From contig NZ_VAHO01000010.1 in assembly GCF_005796225.1 (NCBI RefSeq), forward strand, positions 1-64,000: a DNA stretch of 64,000 bases. The letters run 5' to 3'. A model generated the notes under the pieces. The model was not told the origin of the DNA. It did not search any database and saw nothing but the letters and a program-made list of their open reading frames with translations. The stretch's first letter is position 1. Each line of letters opens with the position of its first letter. The translations under genes were made by a program, and so were the position numbers. This DNA is from Pseudarthrobacter sp. NamE5 (GTDB lineage: Bacteria; Actinomycetota; Actinomycetes; Actinomycetales; Micrococcaceae). Shown piece by piece: positions 1 through 7,251 of this stretch.

Positions 1-1
1 T

Positions 2-160
2 CACTTTGCAGCGAAGGGGCTTGTGCTGGACAAAGCGTTGAACGGACGTCCGTGCCACCTGCTGCAAGTGCCGTCCGCATATTCGGCGGACGAGGCGTCG
101 GATGATATTGTCCGGCACCTTGAAGAGCTGCTGCCGTCAGTCCTGGACGACCAGGCCTGA
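2..160 (+). CDS. C-terminal end of an unidentified protein (partial)
   Basis: An open frame runs in from the left edge and stops with TGA at 158-160, leaving 52 residues that end in LPSVLDDQA. The tail is acidic and looks helical (DIVRHLEELL). The gene ends 13 bp before the GT2 glycosyltransferase on the same strand, so it is probably the upstream member of the same polysaccharide operon. Too little is visible to name a family; a glycosyltransferase or polysaccharide-modifying enzyme is a guess from context only. Confidence 0.6.
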   Translation, partial: HFAAKGLVLDKALNGRPCHLLQVPSAYSADEASDDIVRHLEELLPSVLDDQA

Positions 161-173
161 GGGGTGAGAGACA

Positions 174-986
174 GTGACTCACAGCCCTGCCCAAGTCACC
201 GCCGTCGTTCCCGCCCGCAACGCGGAGCACTTGCTTCCGGGCTGCCTGGACGCCCTGCGTCGGACCGGCGTTGCCGAGATCATCGTGGTGGACGGTTTGT
301 CCACGGACCGGACAGTCGAGATCGCACGGGCGGCCGGTGCCCGGGTCCTGAGTGACGAGGGTCGCGGCCTGCCCTGGGCCCGGACTTTAGGGGTTCGAAA
401 CAGCAACACCCCTTGGGTCGTGCTCGTCGACGCGGACGTCGTCTTCGCACCCACCGGGGTGGCGGACCTGCTCGCGGAGCTGGTGGAGGACGGCTACGAC
501 GCCCTCCAGGCCGGCCTGGAAAGTGTCGCTGGTCCGGGTTACTGGGGACAGGCGCTCGCCCATCACCACCGCACCGGACGGAGCCGCAACTGGTTCGGGC
601 TCGTAGCAACTATCGTCGACCGTGAACTTATGTTGAGTCTGGGTTTCGACGACTCGTTCAAGTCCGGCGAGGATATCGAGCTGCGCTGGCGGATGCGGAA
701 CGCAGGGCTGCGAACGGGGGTGTCACGGCGCGTCGCGGTTGAACATCGCTTCGCCGCCGACGACTTCGACTTTGCACTGGACCAGTTCATGATGGACGGA
801 ACGGGACTGGGCAAGATGATCCGCAAGCACGGCTGGCGTGGTGCGAGGCTCGCGCTGCTTCCCGCCGCCGCGGCAGTCCGGGGTAGCGCCCTGAGCCTCG
901 TCAAGGGCCAACCCCGGTGGTTGCGTTACTACGCGGCCTTCTGCTGGTACAACTACGCGGGCGTGGTCAAGGGCATCTCCTCGTGA
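174..986 (+). CDS. family 2 glycosyltransferase
   Basis: The protein has 270 residues with a GT-A Rossmann start (VTAVVPARNAEHLLPGCLDAL), the donor-binding stretch IIVVDGLSTDRT and a metal-binding DXD-like VDADVVF near residue 90. Later comes GEDIELRWRM, the ED motif typical of the catalytic base region in GT2. It should transfer a nucleotide-activated sugar to a growing lipid-linked glycan at the cytoplasmic membrane face. The start is GTG at 174 behind GGGGTGAGAG; the ATG at 164 is out of frame. Its stop overlaps the next gene's GTG start (GTGA at 983-986), so it is translationally coupled to the flippase. The family call is firm; the sugar is unknown. Confidence 0.88.
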   Translation: MTHSPAQVTAVVPARNAEHLLPGCLDALRRTGVAEIIVVDGLSTDRTVEIARAAGARVLSDEGRGLPWARTLGVRNSNTPWVVLVDADVVFAPTGVADLLAELVEDGYDALQAGLESVAGPGYWGQALAHHHRTGRSRNWFGLVATIVDRELMLSLGFDDSFKSGEDIELRWRMRNAGLRTGVSRRVAVEHRFAADDFDFALDQFMMDGTGLGKMIRKHGWRGARLALLPAAAAVRGSALSLVKGQPRWLRYYAAFCWYNYAGVVKGISS

Positions 987-2266
987 GTATTGTCAGAGGA
1001 AAACCCCCCCTGGACGGCATGCCCGTCCGGCACTCCGCCCTGCGCAGCTCATTCGGCCTCATTCTGGCCAAGGGCGCCCAGACGGGATCGGGTTTCGCCT
1101 TCTGGGTGGTGGCCGCGCACGCGGCGACCGACCGTGAGGTCGGGCTCACCACGGCAGCGGTCTCGGCAGTTTTGATCTGTGCACAGCTGGCGGTGCTGGG
1201 CGCCGGGTCGGCAGTGATCGTTTCAGTGGGGCGGGGTGAACCTCCCGCCCGCGTGCTGGACGCGGCGCTCGCCATTGTGGCTGTAGCCAGCACGGCTCTT
1301 GCCCTCGGGTACCTCGTGCTGGAGGCGGTCGTGGCCCCGGAGACGGCATCGGTATCGGTGCTCTTTTGGCTCATGTTCATTTTTGCCGCCGTCACCGGGA
1401 CACTGGGCACCGTGCTGGACCAGGCGCTCGTGGCGCTAGGGCGCGGTGCCAGTGCGACCCTGCGGTACACGCTGGGCGGCCTGGTTTCACTTGGGGCTGT
1501 GGCAGTGGTGGCTTGGCAGGTGCACCGTTCGTCGGCGGACGTGCTGATGGCGTGCTGGACCGTCGGCACGGCCCTGACGTGCTTGGTCGGTATGATTCAG
1601 CTGAGAAGGCTCGTCGGCTACCGGCCTCGTCCGTCACTGCATCCGGCACGCGGCCGTCCGCTGCTGGCACTGGGCATTCCAAACCAGCTCCTCACCCTCA
1701 CCGAGCGCGCCCCCGGGCTGCTGTTGCCGCCCCTGCTCGCGCATATGGTGGCACCGGAAGCCGCTGCCTACTGGTATCCGGCCTGGATGATGGCGTGGGC
1801 TGCCTACACAGCGCCCATGCTGATGGGCATTGTTCAGTTCTCCGAGGGTGTCCGGGAGCCTGCCCGCCTCGTCTCGACTACGTGGGCGACTCTCCGCTGG
1901 TCGCTCGCGATAGGAGGCCTGGCTGCCGCCGTCCTTATCGTCTTCGCCCGCCCGCTGCTCCATCTGCTGGGGCACCGGTACGCCGAGGCATCAACAGACG
2001 CGCTCCGGTGGCTGGCCGCCGGCGTGGTTGCCTATGCGGTGCTCCAGGCCTACAACGCTGTGTGCCGGGCCCGTGGCCACTACGTTGAGGCCATCACGGT
2101 GGGCGTGGTTCTTGCAATTGCCCTCTGCGGCTCAGCACTGTCCGCCGCCGAAAGGGGTGCCAGCGCCATGGCCCTGACGTGGCTGGTAGTGCTCTCAATC
2201 GGAGCCCTGGCGGTCGGCCTTCGGCTGGTCACAGTCCTACGGCGCGTTAAACAGGAGGTAACATGA
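983..2266 (+). CDS. MOP-superfamily polysaccharide flippase (Wzx-like)
   Basis: About 427 residues with roughly 12 hydrophobic segments and almost no soluble domain. It begins LILAKGAQTGSGFAFWVVA and ends in a short basic tail, the layout of polysaccharide-biosynthesis flippases that move lipid-linked repeat units across the membrane. I start it at GTG 983, overlapping the GT2 stop by four bases; ATG 1019 in the same frame is an alternative. The open frame extends further upstream, but only inside the GT2 gene. The next gene begins at 2263 with an ATGA overlap after GGAGGTAAC. Family inferred from topology and neighbourhood. Confidence 0.75.
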   Translation: MSIVRGKPPLDGMPVRHSALRSSFGLILAKGAQTGSGFAFWVVAAHAATDREVGLTTAAVSAVLICAQLAVLGAGSAVIVSVGRGEPPARVLDAALAIVAVASTALALGYLVLEAVVAPETASVSVLFWLMFIFAAVTGTLGTVLDQALVALGRGASATLRYTLGGLVSLGAVAVVAWQVHRSSADVLMACWTVGTALTCLVGMIQLRRLVGYRPRPSLHPARGRPLLALGIPNQLLTLTERAPGLLLPPLLAHMVAPEAAAYWYPAWMMAWAAYTAPMLMGIVQFSEGVREPARLVSTTWATLRWSLAIGGLAAAVLIVFARPLLHLLGHRYAEASTDALRWLAAGVVAYAVLQAYNAVCRARGHYVEAITVGVVLAIALCGSALSAAERGASAMALTWLVVLSIGALAVGLRLVTVLRRVKQEVT

Positions 2267-4041
2267 CCAGCACACTTGATACGCCCAACCGCACAGAGCG
2301 GCGCTGGAAGACCCGTGACCTGTGGCTCTCGCTCGCGGGCCTCGTGTCGCTGGCCCTTGCCGTGGGGGCCGCCGCCTCTGTGGTCCTGCCCGTAAGCAGC
2401 GATCTGGGACTTGCGGCTGTACTCCCTTACCCGTACTGGGTGGGGGTCCTGCTGCTGAACGCCACCTTCTTCGTGGCGCTGCGGGGGGACGCCACGGGTC
2501 CAGCGAGCCGCCCTGTCATGATGTGGCTCCTCGCGGTGCAAGTGATCGTGCTTTTTGGGGTCGCAGCGCTCGTGACAGATGTCCCTCGCGGTGAGGTGGC
2601 TTTCCGTCACCTGGGCATTGCCGACGCCCTCAGTGACATGCAGCGGGTCGATCCGAATATCGACGCGTACTTCAACTGGCCGGGCTTCTTCGCCCTTTTG
2701 GCGACGGTGCTTGAGGCAACCGGTCTCGACCCGGTGACCGTTGCTCTGTGGGCACCTGTGTTCAATGTGGGTCTGTGGCTCGCTGCCGTGGCCGTGATCA
2801 CCGGTTATCTGACCCGGGATCCGCGGCGGCGTTGGCTCGTTTTGTGGCTCTTCTGCCTCGGCAACTGGCAGGACCAGGACTACCTGTCCCCGCAGGCCTT
2901 CGGCGTCTTCCTGTACTTTGTCGTGGTTGCGATGCTCGTCGGTCCGTTGGCCGCCCGGTCCGACAAGTTCCCCGGTTTGCGACGTGCCGCCCTGGCTGCC
3001 TGGTGGCGGGGGCGGTCACCGGCCGAGCCCCGCCCCGGGCACCGGGTGGGCGCTCTCGCCGTGGTCCTCTTGCTCATCCCGGTCATCACCGCGAGCCACC
3101 AGCTGACGCCCTTCATGCTGCTCATTGTCATTACCACTCTCACCCTGAGCGGACGTGTGTGGCCCAGCCGCCTGCCCCTGATCGCCGGCGTCGTGCTGGT
3201 GCTCTGGCTTGTCTACCCCGCGAGTACTTACTTGGCCGGGCACCCGCCCATTGAGGACGCAGGACTGCAGATTGCGGCTGAGGCGAACGTCGTCGAGCGT
3301 GTGAGCGGGACTGCCGGGCATCTGCTCGTGGTGCAGCTTCGGGTCGTTCTCACAGTTGTGCTGTGGGTGCTTGCCGCTGTGGGGGCGGTGCTCGCCTGGC
3401 GCAGAGGGCGCCTCGACATGAGGGTGGTCCTCCTCGCCGTTTCCCCACTGCTGCTCTTCCCCGCACAGGCGTACGGCGGCGAAATGCTGATCCGCGTTTC
3501 TTTGTTCGCGCTGCCCTTCATCGCCTTGCTGGCCTGCTCGGTCCTGCTTCCGGGAGACGGCAGCACACAACCGTCTCCGCGGGCGGCGGGAGGCCTTGCG
3601 CTCACCTGTTTCCTGCTGGCCGTGCTGACAGTGACCGGCCGGTTCGGAAACGCCCAGTATGACGTCTTCACCGACAGTGAGATGGATGCAGTCGCCACCG
3701 TGGAGCGTCTCGCGCCTCCTGGCTCGACAATCCTCTCTGCTGCCCATCCGACGCCCTGGCGCAGCGATTCCTACCTCGAACACCGGTACCGGACGATGGA
3801 TGATCTGTGCCAGGAGGACTTCACGACGGCGACGTGCGGTCCGATCGTCTACAACTACGCTGCGCAGAACCCGAACGGCGCCCACTTGCTCTTCATGCGG
3901 TCGACAGAGGCGAGTGTGGTGCTACAGGGTGACAGCAGCACCCAAGGATTCGCAGAGTTTGAGGAGTGGCTTAGCATGCAGAACGGCGTGGAGCTTGTAT
4001 TCAGTAACACGGATGCACGCATCTATCGGGTGACGCCATGA
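2263..4041 (+). CDS. large polytopic membrane protein, GT-C or polymerase-like
   Basis: The 592-residue protein has about 12-13 predicted transmembrane helices, then a soluble C-terminal stretch of roughly 110 residues containing EHRYRTMDDLCQEDF and TCGPIVYNYAAQ. Acidic and aromatic residues sit in the first large loop (DPNIDAYFNWPGFFALL) and in NWQDQDYLSPQAFG, resembling the catalytic loops of GT-C glycosyltransferases or Wzy-like polymerases. The position between a flippase and small membrane proteins fits polymerisation or extracytoplasmic glycosyl transfer. Start ATG 2263 has SD GGAGG. No exact family is recognised; function is inference from topology and context. Confidence 0.7.
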   Translation: MTSTLDTPNRTERRWKTRDLWLSLAGLVSLALAVGAAASVVLPVSSDLGLAAVLPYPYWVGVLLLNATFFVALRGDATGPASRPVMMWLLAVQVIVLFGVAALVTDVPRGEVAFRHLGIADALSDMQRVDPNIDAYFNWPGFFALLATVLEATGLDPVTVALWAPVFNVGLWLAAVAVITGYLTRDPRRRWLVLWLFCLGNWQDQDYLSPQAFGVFLYFVVVAMLVGPLAARSDKFPGLRRAALAAWWRGRSPAEPRPGHRVGALAVVLLLIPVITASHQLTPFMLLIVITTLTLSGRVWPSRLPLIAGVVLVLWLVYPASTYLAGHPPIEDAGLQIAAEANVVERVSGTAGHLLVVQLRVVLTVVLWVLAAVGAVLAWRRGRLDMRVVLLAVSPLLLFPAQAYGGEMLIRVSLFALPFIALLACSVLLPGDGSTQPSPRAAGGLALTCFLLAVLTVTGRFGNAQYDVFTDSEMDAVATVERLAPPGSTILSAAHPTPWRSDSYLEHRYRTMDDLCQEDFTTATCGPIVYNYAAQNPNGAHLLFMRSTEASVVLQGDSSTQGFAEFEEWLSMQNGVELVFSNTDARIYRVTP

Positions 4042-4382
4042 GGAGTGTCAGTCGGCCCACCGCCGCGGTCGGCCTCGCGGCCGTCGCGCTGGCGCTGGTA
4101 ACGCTCTTGGGGCTGCCGACACCGCTGCAGGCAGTGGCGGTGACAGTCGTCCTGGTGCTGCTCCCGGGGCACGCGCTTGCCCGGCTCACCCAGGTGACCG
4201 ACCTCCCGCTCGCCGCGCTTCTCGTGCCGGCGCTCGGCCTCGCCGCGCTGACGGCTGTGTCCACGACGATGTTCTACCTCGCCGTGTGGTCGTGGCAGGC
4301 GTGCGTCCTCACGATGAGTCTTATCACCGTGCTTGCGTGCGTCGCACGCGTACGTCAGGAGGCAAAATGGCAATTGAGTTGA
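4038..4382 (+). CDS. small membrane protein of the polysaccharide operon
   Basis: 114 residues with about four hydrophobic segments: residues 9-27, 31-50, 57-80 and 84-102. PLQAVAVTVVLVLLPGHALARL recalls the start of DUF1616-type membrane proteins, but only that module is present. The start ATG 4038 overlaps the previous stop (ATGA), and the end overlaps the next small gene's start at 4367 by 16 bp. It is clearly part of the operon. Function unknown; an accessory subunit of the neighbouring 592-residue protein is the simplest idea. Confidence 0.65.
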   Translation: MRSVSRPTAAVGLAAVALALVTLLGLPTPLQAVAVTVVLVLLPGHALARLTQVTDLPLAALLVPALGLAALTAVSTTMFYLAVWSWQACVLTMSLITVLACVARVRQEAKWQLS

Positions 4383-4582
4383 TCGACATTGCGGGACTGT
4401 TAATGGCTGCCGTCCTGCTCGTCACCCTCGTTACCCTTGAGGTCCGGCATGCCGGGCCGGACCTAGGGCAAGCCACCCGCCCAAGGCACTTCGGCCAAGC
4501 TGCGGGCCGCATTGCCGTCGCCGTCTTATGGATAGTGTGCCTGCTCCTCTTCCTTCCACGCCTGCTGGAGCTGCTCACGTGA
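4367..4582 (+). CDS. 71-residue two-helix membrane protein
   Basis: The start ATG 4367 has an excellent SD (CAGGAGGCAAA, 4356-4366) lying inside the end of the preceding gene. The product is MAIELIDIAGLL followed by two hydrophobic helices (about residues 5-25 and 48-65) joined by a basic-polar loop. Its stop overlaps the GTG start of the metallophosphoesterase (GTGA, 4579-4582). Frame, SD and coupling support a real gene. No family is recognised. Confidence 0.65.
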   Translation: MAIELIDIAGLLMAAVLLVTLVTLEVRHAGPDLGQATRPRHFGQAAGRIAVAVLWIVCLLLFLPRLLELLT

Positions 4583-5625
4583 ACCGGGCAGTGCGGTGGT
4601 TGCTCCTCAGTGATCTCCACCTCGGCATCTCAGAGGAGGACCCGCGGCGCCCCGGCAAAGTGCTGCCTGGGTTCCTTCGCCGCGAGGTGCTTGCAGCCTC
4701 CGGTTCGCAGCAGCATGTCGTTTTCGTCGGGGACACCTTTGAACTTGTCAGTCTGGGGGAGGACGAGAGCTTGGCCCGGCTCGAGTCCATCCTCACCCGG
4801 CACCCCATGACGCTCCAAGCTTTGAAGGCGTGCGCGGCGGGGGGTGTGCAGCTGCACTTTGTATGCGGTAACCACGACGTGGAACTGGCCCGGCCCTCGG
4901 TTGCCGCCCGCCTGTCGGCGCTGCTGTCACCCGCCGGGCCCAGCCAGGTCCGGGTGCACCCCTGGTTCCTGCACGTGCCCCAGGTGCTCGTGGCCGAGCA
5001 CGGGCACCAACACCACGCGCTGCACCGGATACCCGAGGTCCTCCGCACAGCAATCAACGGCACGGACGGGCTTGATAAGCCACCGCTTGCCGCGTGGCAC
5101 AGCTATCCGCCGAAACCACGTCTGAGCCGTGCCGGGGCCCTTGCGCGGGCCTGCCTGGCGTCGGAGCGCGCGGAACGTCGCGTCCGAAAACTGGGGTATG
5201 ACGAGCTGTTGCAGACCGAGTCGCTGCGGCTCGCGCTCGACGGGGCGGCAGTCCGGGACCTGGCACGCCTGTCCCGGTTCCGGACCGTGTCGGCGCTCCC
5301 GGTCGCAGCGTCACGCATGTTGTTAGGAGCTGCCGGGCTCAGAGCCACCGGTGAGGACGCCCCTCCGGCAGCGGGCCGGGTTGCACGTACCCTTGAGGCA
5401 TATGGTTCCGGCGTTGCCTGGTACATCTCGGGCCACACCCACAGGGCCCTCGAGTCGGAAATCCCTGCTTCGCCCACCAGATACGTCAACACCGGCACGT
5501 GGTCTTCGGACGTCCGTGGTGGCGGCCCTGACCAGGCCGACCGCGGCGCATTTCCGTATGCGGTGGTTGAGGTTGCCCCCAGCGGCGCTGTCACCGGTGG
5601 TCTGCGGTACTGGCGTGCGGACTGA
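4579..5625 (+). CDS. calcineurin-like metallophosphoesterase
   Basis: The 348-residue protein carries the whole metallophosphoesterase metal-site series: DLHLG (D12, H14), GDTFE (51-55), GNHD (97-100), EHGHQHH (about 140-146) and GHTH near residue 290, followed by NTGTWSSD. It would bind two metals and cleave a phosphomonoester or pyrophosphate bond; UDP-diacylglycerol- or phospholipid-linked substrates are common in this fold. The start is GTG 4579, overlapping the upstream stop. As last gene of the polysaccharide operon it may recycle the lipid-pyrophosphate carrier or trim a phosphate, which is inference. Confidence 0.85.
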   Translation: MNRAVRWLLLSDLHLGISEEDPRRPGKVLPGFLRREVLAASGSQQHVVFVGDTFELVSLGEDESLARLESILTRHPMTLQALKACAAGGVQLHFVCGNHDVELARPSVAARLSALLSPAGPSQVRVHPWFLHVPQVLVAEHGHQHHALHRIPEVLRTAINGTDGLDKPPLAAWHSYPPKPRLSRAGALARACLASERAERRVRKLGYDELLQTESLRLALDGAAVRDLARLSRFRTVSALPVAASRMLLGAAGLRATGEDAPPAAGRVARTLEAYGSGVAWYISGHTHRALESEIPASPTRYVNTGTWSSDVRGGGPDQADRGAFPYAVVEVAPSGAVTGGLRYWRAD

Positions 5626-5718
5626 GCAGTACGGCGTGCGACGTGGCCGGCGTGGCGGCGCTGCACCTCCCGCGATACGGATCGGAGGGGGCCCGGCATC
5701 CAGTTGAAACGGGCGCCC

Positions 5719-6378
5719 TCATCGTCCATTCCCCAGGCCGAACGCGTCCGGGTCGATTGGGTGGGCCGGGACGCCTACCCAGGTCTCGCCGTCGGGGACA
5801 TTGCTCAGTACGGCGGCACCCATGCCGACGGTGGCGTACTCCCCCACCGATGTCCGTTCCCTGACGCTGGAGTTCATGCCCAGATAGGCCCCCCGCCCGA
5901 TCCGTACCCCTCCGCCCACGGACACCCCGGCGGCGAACGTGGCGAAGTCCGCCACGTCGTCGTCGTGGGTGAAGGTCACTGAAGGCATGGCCACCACATG
6001 GGACCCCAAGGTGACCGAGGCCGTCAGGGTTACGTTCCGCAGAAGGATGCTGCCGCGCCCGATCCTGCACCCCTCGGGGGGCTGCACGGTGGGGTCTATT
6101 GCCGTGGCGTAGCGGGCCTCGTGCAGGCCCATGACTGTCAGGCGCTCCACCACCGCCTCCCTCGCCCTTCCGGACGCGATACATACGAGGACAAATGCGT
6201 GTGTGTACTTGGGGGCATCATCGATGCTGCCAAGGACCGGCGCGCCATCTACTGTGACGCCCGCCATTTCCTTGTCGTCATCGAGCAGGCCCACGACGTC
6301 ATACTGGCCACTGCCGCGCACCATGGCCAGGACCTCGCGGGCCAGGCCGGTCGCTGCGATGAGGATGAGTTCACTCAC
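5719..6378 (-). CDS. NeuD/PglD-like sugar O/N-acyltransferase (left-handed beta-helix)
   Basis: 219 residues. The first 80 form a Rossmann-like PglD N-domain (ELILIAATGLAREVLAMV, VVGLLDDD, LVCIASGRAREAV). The rest is hexapeptide repeat (IGRGSILLRNVTLTASVTLGS, GGGVRIGRGAYLGMNSSV, GEYATVGMGAAVL) ending VPAHPI. The active-site histidine region is FTHDDDVADF. It should acetylate an amino- or hydroxy-sugar using acetyl-CoA. Start GTG 6378 overlaps the stop of the aminotransferase remnant (GTGA). PglD partners normally follow a PglE/DegT aminotransferase, exactly this order. Confidence 0.85.
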   Translation of the reverse strand: MSELILIAATGLAREVLAMVRGSGQYDVVGLLDDDKEMAGVTVDGAPVLGSIDDAPKYTHAFVLVCIASGRAREAVVERLTVMGLHEARYATAIDPTVQPPEGCRIGRGSILLRNVTLTASVTLGSHVVAMPSVTFTHDDDVADFATFAAGVSVGGGVRIGRGAYLGMNSSVRERTSVGEYATVGMGAAVLSNVPDGETWVGVPAHPIDPDAFGLGNGR

Positions 6379-7013
6379 GGCCGCGCTCCCGCGGCCGCAC
6401 GGATGCACGTCATAACCCGCTCCATCCCGCCTTCACCCGTGGTGAGGATTTTGCCCTCGTGGAACGACCACACGGCCGCGTCCGCCCAGGTGCCCACAGG
6501 CCTGTCTCTGTAGCGGGAACCTATGGCGCAGGCGGCGTCTTCGATGATGGTGATCCCGTGCCGGTCGCACAGCTCGCGGATCGGGTCCAGGTCAACCGGG
6601 ACGCCGCCCTGATCCACCACGATCACAGCCCGCGTGTCCGGCGTGAGCGCTGCCCGGATAGTTTCCGCGGTCACGTTGCCCGTGGCCGGGTCAACATCGC
6701 AGAACACCGGACGTGCACCGACATACGTCACTGCATTGGCGGTGGCAATAAAAGCAAGGGAAGGCACGACGACGTCGTCCCCGGCGCCGATGCCGGCCAC
6801 CACCAGGGCGAGGTGCAGCGCAGTGGTGCAGCTGGACGTCGCTACGGCGTGAGGAACCTCCTGCGCGGCGCTGAAGTCCGCTTCGAACTGCTTGACCTTC
6901 GCTCCCTGGGTTATCCAGCCGGAGGCAAGCACCTCTGCAAGGGCCCTTGCCTCCTCCTCACCGAGCCAGGGCTTCAAAACGCTGATCCGGGCGAGGGCTG
7001 CTTCCGTGCTCAC
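6375..7013 (-). pseudogene. DegT/DnrJ/EryC1 sugar aminotransferase with large C-terminal internal deletion
   Basis: The 212-residue frame starts at GTG 7013 with AGGAAAG upstream. It follows the PLP-dependent sugar aminotransferase fold closely: LASGWITQGAKVKQFE, ATSSCTTALHLAL, DVVVPSLAFIATANAV, EDAACAIGS, and the PLP-lysine region WSFHEGKILTTGEGGM. After GGM the sequence jumps to ERVMTCIRAAAGARP and stops. Family members are about 370 residues, and that tail resembles their last helix, so roughly 140-160 residues seem deleted in frame. The lysine survives, but the small domain is gone, so activity is unlikely. It overlaps the acyltransferase gene by four bases. Confidence 0.7.
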
Positions 7014-7251
7014 CGGGCACCCACTTTCCTTGTCATGACGATGAGTCCCGCCCAGCGCGTTGGGACCCGGCAACTGGTGCCTCGACCATGATTACCCCTT
7101 CCGCATGTGCCCACTGTGCTCAGGCTGTGATGCAAAATTACTCCGGCGAAGCTGGCTATGGCGGGGAAAGCCAAGTCTCTGTGGGCGCGTGGACTGAACA
7201 GTGTGGAAACTGCGGGTACCTGCGGTGATGGCGCAATTGACCCAGGCTCGC
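7014..7251 (-). other. intergenic region upstream of the aminotransferase remnant
   Basis: About 238 bp separate the minus-strand aminotransferase start from the end of the LuxR regulator. It contains the likely SD at about 7020-7030 for the GTG start. An in-frame ATG at 7073 could extend the aminotransferase upstream, but has no clear SD. I see no convincing terminator, RNA gene or coding frame. Confidence 0.4.
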
